In this document: positions 43,791 to 54,569 of the stretch, piece by piece | Layout: each line of letters starts with the position of its first letter | Position numbering within the stretch: position 1 is the stretch's first letter | NCBI GenBank assembly: GCA_034440575.1 | Contig: JAOTOL010001511.1 | Span: 1-64,000, forward strand | Origin: Imbricaverruca yamaguchii | Lineage: Eukaryota > Arthropoda > Thecostraca > Neoverrucidae | Length of the DNA: 64,000 nt | Direction: 5' to 3' | Notes under the pieces: model-generated | What the model was told of the DNA's origin: nothing | The model's database searches: none | Seen by the model: only the letters and a program-made list of their open reading frames with translations | Translations under genes and position numbers: made by a program

Positions 43791-43979
43791 CGCCCTGTGC
43801 TCGGCAGATGTGCGCTGCCCGGCTAGTGCCCGACGTCACGTGCAATGACCAGCTGCCCCCAGCAGTCGCTCTGTGACCAGGTGAGCCGAGTGCCGGGCCA
43901 CGTGTGTGTCGCTCTATACGGGCCACATGTGCCGAGCCGGTGTGTGTGCGCGTGCCCGGTGTTAGGACGTGCCATGCCT

Positions 43980-44200
43980 ATGGTACGTACCATGCCACGT
44001 AGGTAAGCCTGCTAGCCCATGGGGATCAAGTGGGTAAGTCAGGTGACCTATGGGCATGACGTGGGCGAGCCGACTGACCTATGGGCATGGCGTGGGTAAG
44101 CCTGCTCGCCCATAGGCATCACGTGGGTAAGCCTGCTCACCCATGGGCATCGCGTGCGTAAGCCGGCTGGCCCATGGGCATCTGTCGGGTAACTGACCGT
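43980..44200. repeat. 31-bp minisatellite (CCCATGGGCATCACGTGGG + TAAGCCTGCTCG), about 7 units
   Basis: CCCATGGG is palindromic and CACGTG occurs in several units. The units also carry GGGTAAG. Confidence 0.9.
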
Positions 44201-44204
44201 TGCC

Positions 44205-45170
44205 ACTTGTGCACCACTGCAGTCTTTAAGTGTGCTAATTATTACATGCTTCTATTACAATATTATATGCTAGTTATTATACGCATACCTCCGACATTTT
44301 CCACCAAAAATTGTCGGTGGCACGTTGAGCCCTGTAGACGAAGGATTGTTGTTTTGTACCTGTAACGTCTTGTTTCATGAAAGCCGTTTGGTGCTTTTGC
44401 GCTCCCAGCGCTTGATTGACTCGACTGCAAGGCAGTCGCCTCGATCTGCCATTATGGGAAGAAGCAGATACGTCGTATACAGCGATGGAATAACAGCCTA
44501 CTGCTGGATTTCTGTCATCCAGGAAATCATTCGTTCATTCATTGACATCATCATTGTCTTCTCCATAGTCTAGAATATTCTTGTCTTCTTTTTCTTGCCG
44601 CTAGGGTGAATGGCGCTGTTTGACAATGGTTGCACAACTTTTGCTCTTTGCCAAGGCGCCAAAAACCGACTGGGAAGTACAACAAACAGTTTTGATGTCG
44701 CCAACAGAAGGATTGCGCTTTTAGTTGGATGGCTCAGAAATTTAGCGCTCGAAATCCATCATTCCATCCTAGTAATCCAACCCTGGTCACGTGCATTTGG
44801 TGATGAGACACGACTGAAAGGGTGTATCTTTTGTCAGCAGCCGGGAAATTCATCAGGCTGCTCCGTCCTTGTTACCGTGTAGAAAACTAGTACTGATATC
44901 AGATACGGGGATACCCACCATGGTATCATGTATGGATGGGTACAAAAATACGTATCGTTGATGTAAACAGTGATTTATAAATGCTTGGAGGTGAACAGAA
45001 TGTTGCAGGCTGGAATATATTATGACAAATGATCATCCACTAACATTCTCTGACTGACATGAACCTTTGAATGGAGTTTCTCTATTTCATAATTTGGTGT
45101 TTAAATCTGCACATTTCTCCGTATCCCATTGTGCATGCTGGGAATCCTACATCCCACGCAATAACGTCAT
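44205..45170. other. No gene supported
   Basis: A 90-codon plus frame at 44610-44882 (MALFDNGCTTFALCQGAKNR...) has no recognised motif. No other feature. Confidence 0.3.
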
Positions 45171-45475
45171 ACTTGTAACTACACGCATCACGTGGACGTT
45201 GCCCACTATGTAGCAATCTGGCCTCTCCACTCAGGACATTTCCCAATCCCGCGGCCCACCGGCGAAACAGTGTGGGCGGCGCCATTAGCCGTGAATGTGC
45301 ATAAAGTGTGTCGTGAACCAACCAATAAACAAACAAACAAATCTGACCTCTGGGATGCCATGCGTCTAAGTACACGCATCGCGTGGACTATTTAATACTT
45401 GGATGCCGTGCCTATAAGTACACGCATCGCATAGACGGTGTCTACTTTTTAGCACCTTTTAGCCTCCGGGATGCC
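45170..45475. repeat. About three units of a ~65-bp tandem repeat, first unit split by a SINE
   Basis: Units contain TACACGCATCRCGTGGAC, a GTCTACTTTTTAGCA-like part and CCTCCGGGATGCCGTG. The SINE at 45227-45339 lies in the first unit. Confidence 0.75.
45227..45339 (+). mobile_element. SINE family A, 5' truncated, with 12-bp target duplication
   Basis: CCACTCAGGACATTTCCC, the body with GGCGCCATTAGCCGTGAATG and tail GAACCAACCAATAAACAAAC. AATCTGGCCTCT (45215-45226) and AATCTGACCTCT (45340-45351) flank it. Confidence 0.92.
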
Positions 45476-45523
45476 GTGCAGGCTCAACACTACGGGTGAG
45501 TAACGCGAACTGCTCTGAAATGG

Positions 45524-45579
45524 ATGGGCGCTAAATGACCGAACTGGTCGAAGAGCGCTAAAACCCAAATCACCAGCCG
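45524..45579 (+). mobile_element. Hairpin retroposon, copy 3 (56 bp), with 15-bp target duplication
   Basis: ATGGGCGCTAAATGACC, then GGTCGAAGAGCGCTAAAACC and CAAATCACCAGCCG. Two nested stems: GGCGCT/AGCGCT and GACC/GGTC. ACTGCTCTGAAATGG (45509-45523) and ACTGCTATGTAATGG (45580-45594) flank it. Confidence 0.82.
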
Positions 45580-45599
45580 ACTGCTATGTAATGGCTGGT

Positions 45600-46100
45600 G
45601 TCGCGTCTAGGCAGCAGACGCCAGGGTGTCCACATGGCTTGGTGCAGCACGAGTTGGTGCCGTCCACGCGGCATGCCCGCGGGGATCGGCTCTGGCTCCA
45701 CCCTCGTCCCCTGTGCACCTCGACGACCTCGCTACTCTTGGTGAAAACGATGTCCTTCGCTCTGCCTGAAGTCAACTCACTCTGTTCCCAACATCCGCGC
45801 GGCTCGTTGCACGCGGGTGTTGGTCTTGAAAAAGATGTTGAGTCTGATGCCGCCAAAACGATTCAGCAAGCGTTCGCAGTTATCACCAACATCGCACCAC
45901 TGAGCCTGCCTATGAGCAACTGATGCCAACAGTCCCAACACGCCATCCGCAGACTTGCACTTCCATATCAACATAATCAACATGATTCAGAAAACTGTCA
46001 CTGCATCAAGTCCACTGTATCCACCCAAGACTCTCTTATCAAGTCCGGGAATGAAATATTTACGTGACAAAATGCCCTAACTTGATTATTAGGATGCTGC
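45600..46100. other. No gene supported
   Basis: A 110-codon plus frame (45591-45923) overlaps a 90-codon minus frame; neither has a motif. Confidence 0.3.
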
Positions 46101-46108
46101 GTGTGCCT

Positions 46109-46166
46109 GTGGGTTTGTTATTTGGGCTTAGGGGCGCATCGACTGCGTTGATCCTACAGTGCCCAT
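46109..46166 (-). mobile_element. Hairpin retroposon, copy 5, target duplication not clear
   Basis: The minus strand reads ATGGGCACTGTAGGATC, then CAGTCGATGCGCCCCTAAGC and CCAAATAACAAACCC. Same 5' start and tail as the other copies. Upstream on the same strand is GGTTCAAGTCC (46222-46212), a Pol III B-box match that may be chance or part of a longer parent element. Confidence 0.7.
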
Positions 46167-46399
46167 CGCCTGCGACTGCATTTGACGGCAGGCAACTGTG
46201 TTTGGTGTATTGGACTTGAACCAAGCACGCAGGGGAAGGTGGGTGGCACAAATTAATGTAGCACTAGTCAGAATTTCGTTTGAAGATTGTAGTTGTATAT
46301 GATATATAATGAAATTCGAATCATCTGTGCAAGAGGAAGGTAAACGTGTATGTATATGTGTATATATATATATAACACAAACATATATATGTTACGATA

Positions 46400-46697
46400 G
46401 TTTAATACAACGAAGAATGGCTCTTAAGTGCTCCTGGGTTTTAGACATTGCGTGAGACGAAATGTACGACCCTCAATATACCAGGAGGTGCTGAGTTTAC
46501 ATCAAAAGTAGCGTTAGGGATTATGCTATATTACTCAACGTTTCGGCCAGGGGCCATCGTCAGGAGTGGCCTCCATCGTCTCCTGACGATGGCCCCTGGC
46601 CGAAACGTTGAGTAATATAGCATAACCCCTAACGTTACTTTTGTTGTAAACTCAGCACCTCCTGGTATATTGAGGGTCGTACATTTCGTCTCACGCA
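46400..46697 (+). mobile_element. Penelope/retrozyme-like element with inverted duplication, 13-bp target duplication
   Basis: Starts GTTTAATACAACGAAGAATG like the element at 23.6 kb. After GGGTTTTAGAC a 120-bp arm (46447-46566) is followed by a 13-bp spacer and its near-perfect complement (46580-46699), which ends with the common GTCTCACGCA end. Perfect repeats ATATGTTACGATA flank it (46387-46399, 46698-46710). The right arm has CTCCTGACGATGGCCCCTGG then CCGAAACGTTG: CUGACGA and GAAAC core words of a hammerhead ribozyme are intact here. A GGCC/GGCC stem II fits, with one extra U before it. Confidence 0.78.
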
Positions 46698-46714
46698 ATA
46701 TGTTACGATATATG

Positions 46715-47885
46715 TTTATGTGTGTAGGTGTATACGTATGCACTTATACGTACACATATATACTCGCTGTCCATAATAGTATGCATGCAACCCAACCGCG
46801 CCAGTCTGTCTAGATGGCAAAAGTGTAACGAGATGATAGATACCGGAAGCATGGATATGGCGCGGAAAGTGGGAGGCCACCAGCTCCGCCTTAAGCATCT
46901 CGAAATTTAAGCAAATCTTCGTTGGCCGTCTTGGTAGTCCTGTGCTTCGGCGGTGCTTCTGCGATAGGCGTCGAGCTTGTTCACATACTCCACAGAGGCG
47001 GCGGGCTGCGCTTAGCAGACCTCAGCTATCGTGTGCTCAGAACTAACAATCTTGGGCTGTCCTAGCTGGCATATCGGTAAAGCATTTGCTCCCACTTGAA
47101 TTCCCAATTCGTAAAAGAGCTAGCTCAGTGGGACTAGATGCTGAACTTCAGGGATGTATCTCACGAAATGTCAAGAAGAACACTGCGTATGCACGAGGTC
47201 CCCCGCCGGTGATGTTTCTACAGGGGAATATCAGAGGGGTGTACTGGGGGTTGGACGTTGTCGCTCCACAGCGATCTCGTGTGAACACTGCGCTAACAGT
47301 GTTCGTAGTGACGAATTTCCACCTCTATCCCCCCTCTGAAAACCTCTCTGGTGTTGTGTCTACACTCAGCCACGCTGGATGGAAGACGGGGCCTCGCCTG
47401 TCGTGCGCCTAAGTGGTTCCGTTTTTCCGGTGCGACGAGCCTCGTGCACCGGCAGTGACGTACGACCGTCGCGACTGCCGGTGATGCATGACATTGGACC
47501 GGACCGTGATGTGTCGGGCAGCGGGGCGGCGGTAGCCAGGCCGAGCCGCCGTCCGGTCCAATCTCGTCATGTGGCGACTACAAGTGTAATGTTCTGCGGC
47601 AGCGCGCGCTGCGATACGCCCGTCAGCCGCTGGCGCATCTTTCCGTCGGCTGAGTGTGACCCGTGCCCGAGAGCGTGCAGCTGGGATAGTTGGCGCGATG
47701 CGGCTCGTTCTGTCACAGCGGGCGAGGTCGCACTCTGACGAGGTCATACTCGTTCTGCTACAGCGGGCCAGGCCACATTCTGACTCTTTCTGCCACAGCG
47801 GGTGGCCGGTGGCCGACCGTCTCAGTGCGCTGCCCGTGGCGGCGACTCTGGTGTGATCACAAACACTGACCCGCTCCTGAGGTGC
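46715..47885. other. No gene supported
   Basis: GC content rises from 47.4 kb. Frames of 108-119 codons overlap and have no motifs. Confidence 0.3.
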
Positions 47886-47887
47886 CA

Positions 47888-47888
47888 T

Positions 47889-47984
<96 letters not shown>

Positions 47985-48048
47985 AGCCGCCACCGACACC
48001 GACTCTACCGACACCGACACCGCCGACACTGACACCGACACCGACACG

Positions 48049-48115
<67 letters not shown>

Positions 48116-48139
48116 CACCGACACCGCCACCGACACCGA

Positions 48140-48173
<34 letters not shown>

Positions 48174-48174
48174 A

Positions 48175-48246
<72 letters not shown>

Positions 48247-48247
48247 A

Positions 48248-48321
<74 letters not shown>

Positions 48322-48401
48322 CCGCCACCGACACAGCCTCTACTCACCACCGACACCGACACAGCCGCCACCGACACCGCCGCCACCGACACCGACACCG
48401 C

Positions 48402-48462
<61 letters not shown>

Positions 48463-48560
48463 AGCCGCCACCGACACAGCCTCTACTGACACCGACACCG
48501 CCGCCACTGACACTGGCACCGACACTGACACCGACACTGACAAATACAGCGGAACAGACA
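47888..48560. repeat. 6-bp repeat (CCGACA)n with interruptions
   Basis: Long CCGACA runs, broken by GCCACCGACA, CTCTACC and similar text, including a repeated block with CCGACACAGCCTCTACT. Open frames of hundreds of codons (DTDTDT, PTPTPT, RHRHRH) are products of the 6-bp unit. Confidence 0.96.
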
Positions 48561-48639
48561 CACACAGACACCGACACCGACATCGACACAGCCGCCACCG
48601 ACACCGACACCGACACACACACAGACACACAGACACAGA

Positions 48640-48768
48640 CACCGCCACTACCGCCACTACCGCCACCACCGCAACCACCGCCACCACCGCCACCACCGCC
48701 ACCACCACCGCCACCACCGCCACCACCGCCACCACCGCCACCACCGACACCACCGCCACCGCCACCGC
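48640..48768. repeat. CACCGC-rich simple repeat
   Basis: Mostly CACCGC and CACCAC units following the CCGACA array. Confidence 0.9.
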
Positions 48769-48779
48769 ATGGGGTGGGA

Positions 48780-50345
48780 CCCGGGAGTGATGGAAAGGCA
48801 GTGCCACCGCTCCTATTATTTGCCCCTCCCGTCAGCCGGTGGAATGGTCAGCACTCTGTCGCACCGGGAGCTGTCGCAACCCGTCAGAGGAAACTCCCAG
48901 TCAGTCTGAGGAACCTCCCAGCGGATCGGTGGCGACTCTCGAGCTCTGCTCGCTGCGAACGGCTTTGCGAGCTGCCGTTCGCAGCGTTCGCTCAATCCCA
49001 TTGGATTTGACGCAATTCAGAGCGAACGAATACATTTGCGAAGCGGATCGTCGTTTTAGCCGGAGTTCAAATGTTCCAGGATGTTTGGGAGAGAGGTGTA
49101 AATGTGCTGGAGTATAGTGGTGCAAAGGTGCCCGTGTGTACATGCAGCGCTCGACATGTTGATCAAGGAGCGTCAGGGTTAAAATATTGGTTTTTCGTTA
49201 GGTGTGAGATGTCGAAACGGGCGCCGAAGGATGTCGAAATTTGCCATGGAATTAGTGTCAATTAAAGTGTTTTTGATGTTTTTCCGAATCAAGTTTGAGC
49301 CAATGGTGTACGTATGACTGTACATTTTTCATTTGCTTTGAGATTCATAATTTATGAAGGGCTGTATTCAGGACAGGGAGAAAATTGCCTATGCTATAAT
49401 TTGATACCGTACGCCATATCACATAGTTATTCCCTTTACCCAAAATTACGTTGCGATATGTCCGTGTCACTATTCCTTATTAGGAGCATTGACATGATAC
49501 GTATAAGCGAGATACTGCTAGAAAGGAGACATGAAGACTTCATTAGCACGCGTCATGGAGCAAGATGTCGATACTTCTTGGAGAAGGATGTCTATTGAGT
49601 GTCCAGAAAGTGGTATTTTCCACCCTATTTGACGAATAATTTATCACTGAGGAGCGTACAGTAACAGGCTGTGCACTTTTTTTGCTCGGTATCCTGAGAT
49701 CACGATCCACTATACGCTGTGATCTCATAAAACGTTAACGCATTTTACGCATGTTATGCTTTAGCCCGGCGTTTTATACCCTTCGTCATGATTGAATGAA
49801 TTAATCGAATGATGGATCGATCGAATATACCAAATGTGGAATTCTTGTACCATTTTAAGCTCAGCGTCCACTTTTTAACGACCTGATGGCCTAGCTGAAA
49901 TTACCAGAAAATAAATTGGATTGGCCGTTCTACGCGATCACAAAGTTTAGAAGATTGCTCGAACCAACGGTCCTAGGTTGTAGTTGACTGTTTGAAATTG
50001 CTGTTTGACCGAAGTAAATTGCCAGGTATATCACGATAACTGTAGCGAAGCATGTAATCCTATTGATTTATGCTGCTCGCTTCTGATTTTGCTGAGTGCA
50101 TGCTAAGCTTCAGCTAAGTTCCATTGTCATGAGGCTACACTCACAGCAGGTCTTGATTTGTTTGGACCGTGACCACATACATCCCGCTCCTCAGTTAGCC
50201 TGAGGGCATTTGCCAGGTTCTACCGCCACACCTTCTACCGTGTCAATAACTTGGCCACCCGACCTGTTAGGCATTGCCGGGGCAGGCTTGCGTTTCCAGG
50301 GACGTATGTGCCCCATGTGTTGTACGGGTGTGATGTTTGTGGACG
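48780..50345. other. No gene supported
   Basis: No repeat, RNA gene or coding signal recognised. The left end is GC-rich and the rest mixed. Confidence 0.35.
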
Positions 50346-50363
50346 TGCTGGCCGAGGAACTGG

Positions 50364-50521
50364 TTGGTTATTGGTTTTACGACACATCGACTGTTGAGCC
50401 ATGTAGCGTCGCCAATCTCTCACGCCGAGTAGTCACGGGCGAAGAGCAGCGACAGGTGAGACTCGAACCCACAACCTTTCAACTGTGAGACGAGCAACTT
50501 ACCCCTAGACCACTCGTACCC
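50364..50521 (-). mobile_element. SINE family B, copy 1, with 14-bp target duplication
   Basis: The minus strand has a tRNA-like head (GAGTGGTCTAGGGGTAAG, B box GGTTCGAGTCT), the GTCGCTGCTCTTCGCCCG joint, a body with CGGCGTGAGAGATTGGCGAC and the end CGTAAAACCAATAACCAACC. GGCCGAGGAACTGG (50350-50363) and GGCCGAGGGACTGG (50522-50535) flank it. Confidence 0.92.
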
Positions 50522-50745
50522 GGCCGAGGGACTGGCGGGGGACCTCCATCGAGCGTGTGTGCAGCTGGGAGCCACCGCTGGTCACCAGCCGTGGGGGCGT
50601 GGTCAAGGACCGCCGGTGGACACGCCCACGGCCAGCTCGCGGCCGACGTTGGCCAGCTGAAGTACCGTGCCGCCTCTCCGCCACTGACAGTCGGCCCGCT
50701 CTGTCATCTTGTCTCCGATGTGCACTCACGGATCAGGCGTGATGG

Positions 50746-50920
50746 GGGGGGGGAGACGAGTAGTCAAGGGGTAAATTGCTCGTCCCACAATCGAAAGGTT
50801 GTGGGTTCGAGTCTCACCTGTCGCTACTCTTCGCCCGCGATCATTCGGCGTGAGAATTTGGGGATGCTACATGACTTAAAGGTCTGTGTGTCGTAATGAC
50901 CAAAACCAATAACCGACCAG
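50746..50920 (+). mobile_element. SINE family B, copy 2, with 12-bp target duplication
   Basis: Begins after a G run with GACGAGTAGTCAAGGGG, B box GGTTCGAGTCT, body and CAAAACCAATAACCGACC end. CAGGCGTGATGG (50734-50745) and CAGGCGTGACGG (50921-50932) flank it. Confidence 0.92.
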
Positions 50921-51048
50921 CAGGCGTGACGGCAATCAGGAGAGAATTGCCGCCACACCGGGCGCCGCCTTGGCACGCCTCGCGCTGTGCGATCCGTTCG
51001 GTGGGCGGGGCCTCACCGTAATCACGAGCTGGTCGCGGGATTGCGAGT

Positions 51049-51216
51049 CTGTGGCCGCGGTAGCTCAGTTGGTAGAGCGTCGGACTCTTGATCTCAAGAT
51101 TGTGGGTTCGAATCTCGCAACCGACGGCGTTTGCCGAGTCCGCCCGCGACCAATCGGCGTGAGGGGTTGGCAACGCAGTATAACCTGGCGGTTGAACGCG
51201 TCGTAGAAGAACCCGG
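51049..51216 (+). mobile_element. SINE family C: Lys-tRNA-like head on the family B body
   Basis: Head CGGTAGCTCAGTTGGTAGAG, a CTCTTGA anticodon loop (CTT, Lys type), B box GGTTCGAATCT. The acceptor and anticodon stems do not pair properly, so it is not a working tRNA. The body, CGCGACCAATCGGCGTGAGG and GTTGGCAACGC, is the family B body. GGGATTGCGAGT flanks it perfectly (51037-51048, 51217-51228). Confidence 0.88.
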
Positions 51217-51229
51217 GGGATTGCGAGTT

Positions 51230-51540
51230 GTCTGCCCTGGAATACAGGCTAGTGAGAAAAAGCACCGGCAGCACGTGGTAGCCACAGGAGGTGACTCACG
51301 TAAGACCAGTGACAGGATGTAGTGGTATGTTCGCTCGCCAGGCACATCGAAAGACTAATGGGAATCCACGAAGTGTTGTGTAAATGCCGTCTGACCGGGA
51401 GCGTGACCGGGAGCGTTTGTTGGCTGCACGGTGCCAAGAAAGCGTCGCTGGTGGCATGGACTGGCAGAGTGAATTTGCAGCCACAACAAGGCACATCGTT
51501 CACTCCAAATGCACCGGTAGTGCATGAACTCCCAATCTGC
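51230..51540. other. No gene seen
   Basis: Unique sequence between SINE C and the 35-bp repeat, without recognised feature. Confidence 0.35.
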
Positions 51541-51695
51541 TGACCTCTCATCGGGTAGCTGCTTGAATCTCCTACTGGCCTCTCGTCAGGTGACCATGGG
51601 AATCTCCCACTGATCTCTCATCGAGTGGCCACCCGAATCTCCCACTAATTTCTCGTCGTGTGGCCACCTGAATCTCCCACTGACCACCCGAATCT
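51541..51695. repeat. 35-bp tandem repeat, about 4 units
   Basis: Units with ACTGATCTCTCATCGAGTGG and CCACCCGAATCTCCC, diverging to the left. SINE B copy 3 has inserted in its last unit. Confidence 0.85.
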
Positions 51696-51859
51696 TGTGG
51701 CCGAGTAGTCTAGGGGTAGGTTTCCGGTCGTACAATCGAAAGGTTTTGGGTTCGGATCTCACCTGTCGCTACTCTTCGCCCACAACCAGTCGGCGTGAGA
51801 GATTGGCGACGCTACATGACTCGACGGTCGATGTGTCGCAAAACCAATAACCACCACCA
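51696..51859 (+). mobile_element. SINE family B, copy 3, with 12-bp target duplication
   Basis: Head TGTGGCCGAGTAGTCTAGGG, B box GGTTCGGATCT, TCGCTACTCTTCGCCC joint, body, and CAAAACCAATAACCACC end. CCACCCGAATCT (51684-51695) and CCACCTGAATCT (51860-51871) flank it. The target was a minisatellite unit. Confidence 0.92.
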
Positions 51860-51874
51860 CCACCTGAATCTCCC

Positions 51875-53205
51875 GACGCTCGCCCTGGGTCCGTGCCGGA
51901 AGAACGGCTGATGTGTGCTGTCGTCTCGTCCATGTGAGCCGACCGTGACCGTGTTGCCGGTACACGCAGCCAGCGGTGATTGCCGCTGACGGTTGGCCGC
52001 TTCCTGTCCGCCACCTTCCCGCGCTGTAAAAAAACGGCGGGAATTCGCCGCACCTACAACATGTGCACCACTTGCGTATCTATACTGAGCCGCTACAAGC
52101 GCAAGATATTGTGTGTGTCCTCATCTAAGAGGGGAAGAGCCGTCGCTTATTGTAAGGGCAGGAGGTCGTGTGTGCCCTCATCTGACAAGGCTGCCGCTGA
52201 CGCATACATCTGGGGAGGGCTGCTGCTTACTCTGAGGTCCACAAATACCATGTGGATCGTTTATGACTTGAGGCGTAAATAATTATGCGACAAGCTGGAT
52301 ATTTCCGTCGAACGGTAAACTCCGGGAGCGTACGTGATGAAGTGCTTCGATGTTGAGACCACTGAAAAGTGTTGATGTTCTACGTCAATGTTGACACGAT
52401 GCAGTATGACGGCCTACTCATACTGCCATGTATGAGTAGACCGACAAGATGAAGACGTCAAGCGATTTTGCACCCCGAAACAGTCCGCTGATCTCTGCTA
52501 GTGGCCCCGCTTCCTGCGACGAACATTTATATGTATATGTACCACTGGTAGACAGGGGTAGGAGTATTTTGGAAGGCGTGGGCACGCCTAGGAATTAAGG
52601 ATGGGTGCGGGTGGGGGATTGGAACCAGAGTACTTTCCTCAGAAGTGTGAACATTGACGTTTTTCACGTTAAGGTTTAGCTTGAAAACTGTGATTTTATC
52701 TTCCATTTTTGTGAAACTCACAAAATAGACGTATACTTTAAAATATAACAAAGATGGGAACTGTGATTTGTTAGTATCCAACTTGTAGCAAACGTAGATC
52801 TTCACAGCTCTTTCATATTATCATTAAGTGAAGATAATCAACAGTTTTTAGCTGACTGCAGCATGCTGAAGATTTCAAGACATTTGGCAAATTTGTGCTA
52901 TGTAATTTTTGAATGTTTGGAATTGATTTTTGCAGCGCAATGTGCATGAATGTGGTCAGCATGATGTGGCCACACGTTTTCTCTGGAAATGCATACTTTT
53001 CAGTTGGCTGGCAAAATAACACCAAGAGTGGGCTTGCAAATGGGTAATATAACAAAAAAATATTGGAAAAAATAAAAAGTGTAGCATATCCTAAGAATGG
53101 AAACCATGGAAAGAAATAAATAAAAATTAACCAATTTTAAGCAATTTTTGCTCCAGAAAATTTGCTCGAAAAACCAAACCTAATGTAGCATGGTAGCTGA
53201 TCATG
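51875..53205. other. No gene supported
   Basis: A 100-codon plus frame (51980-52282) has no motif. GTCCTCATCTAAGAGGG and GCCCTCATCTGACAAGG at 52117 and 52175 hint at an old short duplication. From 52.5 kb AT-rich. Confidence 0.3.
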
Positions 53206-53218
53206 TCTGCCTACACCG

Positions 53219-53372
53219 GTTGGTTGGTTATTGGTTTTACGACACGCCGACCGTCGAGTCGCCAATCTATCACGCCGATTGGCTGCGGGCGAATGGTAAC
53301 GACAGGTGAGACTCGAACCCACAACCTTTCGATTGTGACACGGGCAACTTACTCTTAGACTACTCGTCCCCC
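53219..53372 (-). mobile_element. SINE family B, copy 4, with 12-bp target duplication
   Basis: The minus strand has GACGAGTAGTCTAAGAGTAA, B box GGTTCGAGTCT, a shorter body and ACCAATAACCAACCAACC end. CTGCCTACACCG (53207-53218) and CTGCCTACACTG (53373-53384) flank it. Confidence 0.92.
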
Positions 53373-53389
53373 CTGCCTACACTGACTGA

Positions 53390-54310
53390 CAGTTGATTAC
53401 ATGAATTTATACACATGCACAGTGTATACATCCCTGCAAGTAAGCTAATTAATATTCAACAACATTCCTGACATTCCATTGTAGCGATCAACCTGAAAAC
53501 ATTTATGCATTTTATCACATCCATGGCGCATAGCAAAATCATCCATGCAATTTGTTATTTGATAGCAGTCCCCTTTTGCAATATATCCATGAACATCATC
53601 AATATATTGCGGTAATTAGAGCAGGAATCTTACCCATTCTGTTCCATCACAATACTGCTTGGATGTATGCTATGACGTCTGCCAAACTATCACGATGCAC
53701 ATGTGCATTTCAACTGCATCTCTATGTGCAATGAGAGCCTTCTCGTGAGAACAAAGAGCGGGCACCTCTCCGACGACGATGATGTACTAGATGACAAACA
53801 TCCAGGTCAAGTTTGTTTTTCCGACCACCACGCCACTGGGGAGAGATGTCTTCCCGCACGAGCAGAGCAACCGAGATTTCGCGGAACACAGACTGCTTAC
53901 AGACGAGGGCTTATGCAAGTTCGTGACATGTTTTCAACTGACCGTCAATTGTGCCGCACCGTCTCCTGCCACACTCACACCACTACACACAGCCGTAGTC
54001 TGCATCGACACATACGCTGGAATTTAAAGAAATCTGGCGTTTTCTCAAGAACAGCGAGAACCATGAATGTTCCGATAGCCAAGAAATTCGTGCCGAGACT
54101 TGGGTTTAGCTGTTGGCTTGCAAGACTGTTATTTTCTATGTGAATCGGGCATTCGCTATGATAGGATTTCTTTCCTAATTTTCTGCTTATTATCCCACTA
54201 TTTCGTCACATGGTCTCAGTTATCCTCCCACACCAAACATGCTATGCAGGATATGTTCCACATTAATGTCTTTTCGCCCTTGTAAGCATAGAACCTGGAA
54301 TGCCTATATT
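53390..54310. other. No gene supported
   Basis: The 53.7-54.1 kb region has protein-like frames (for example MTNIQVKFVFPTTTPLGRDV) without a recognised family. No splice-supported model. Confidence 0.3.
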
Positions 54311-54315
54311 CCATT

Positions 54316-54352
54316 GTTTAATACAACGAAGAATGGCTCTTAGGGGTTCTTT
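54316..54352 (+). mobile_element. 5' end of a third Penelope/retrozyme-like element
   Basis: TTTAATACAACGAAGAATGG then CTCTTAGGGGTTCTTTTG, matching the start of the elements at 23.6 and 46.4 kb for about 32 bases, then decaying into homopolymers. Confidence 0.65.
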
Positions 54353-54502
54353 TGTTTTTAAAAATTGGGGGAAAAAAAAAAACCCAACCAACAAAAAAGG
54401 GGGGGGGGGGTTTTTTAAAAAAAAAAAAAAAAGGGGGGATAATAAAAAATTAAAAAAAATTCCCCGGGGCGGCCAACAAAAGGAAAAAAAAAAAAAAAAG
54501 GG

Positions 54503-54534
<32 letters not shown>

Positions 54535-54562
54535 ATTAATTTTATTTTTTTTTTTTAGTTTT
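54353..54562. other. Homopolymer-only stretch, probable sequencing or assembly artefact
   Basis: Nearly all long A, G and T runs, unlike anything else in the window. It starts where a known repeat should continue with CTCCTGGGTTTTAGAC and instead shows a stretched version of it. The two sides may not be truly adjacent. Confidence 0.65.
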
Positions 54563-54569
54563 TCAAAGT

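Noticed and set aside
47409..48790. Long frames of SVSV, DTDT, PTPT, RHRH
   Set aside because: Translation of a (CCGACA)n repeat.
51049..51125. tRNA-Lys (CTT) gene
   Set aside because: Acceptor and anticodon stems do not pair; followed by a SINE body and flanked by target duplications.
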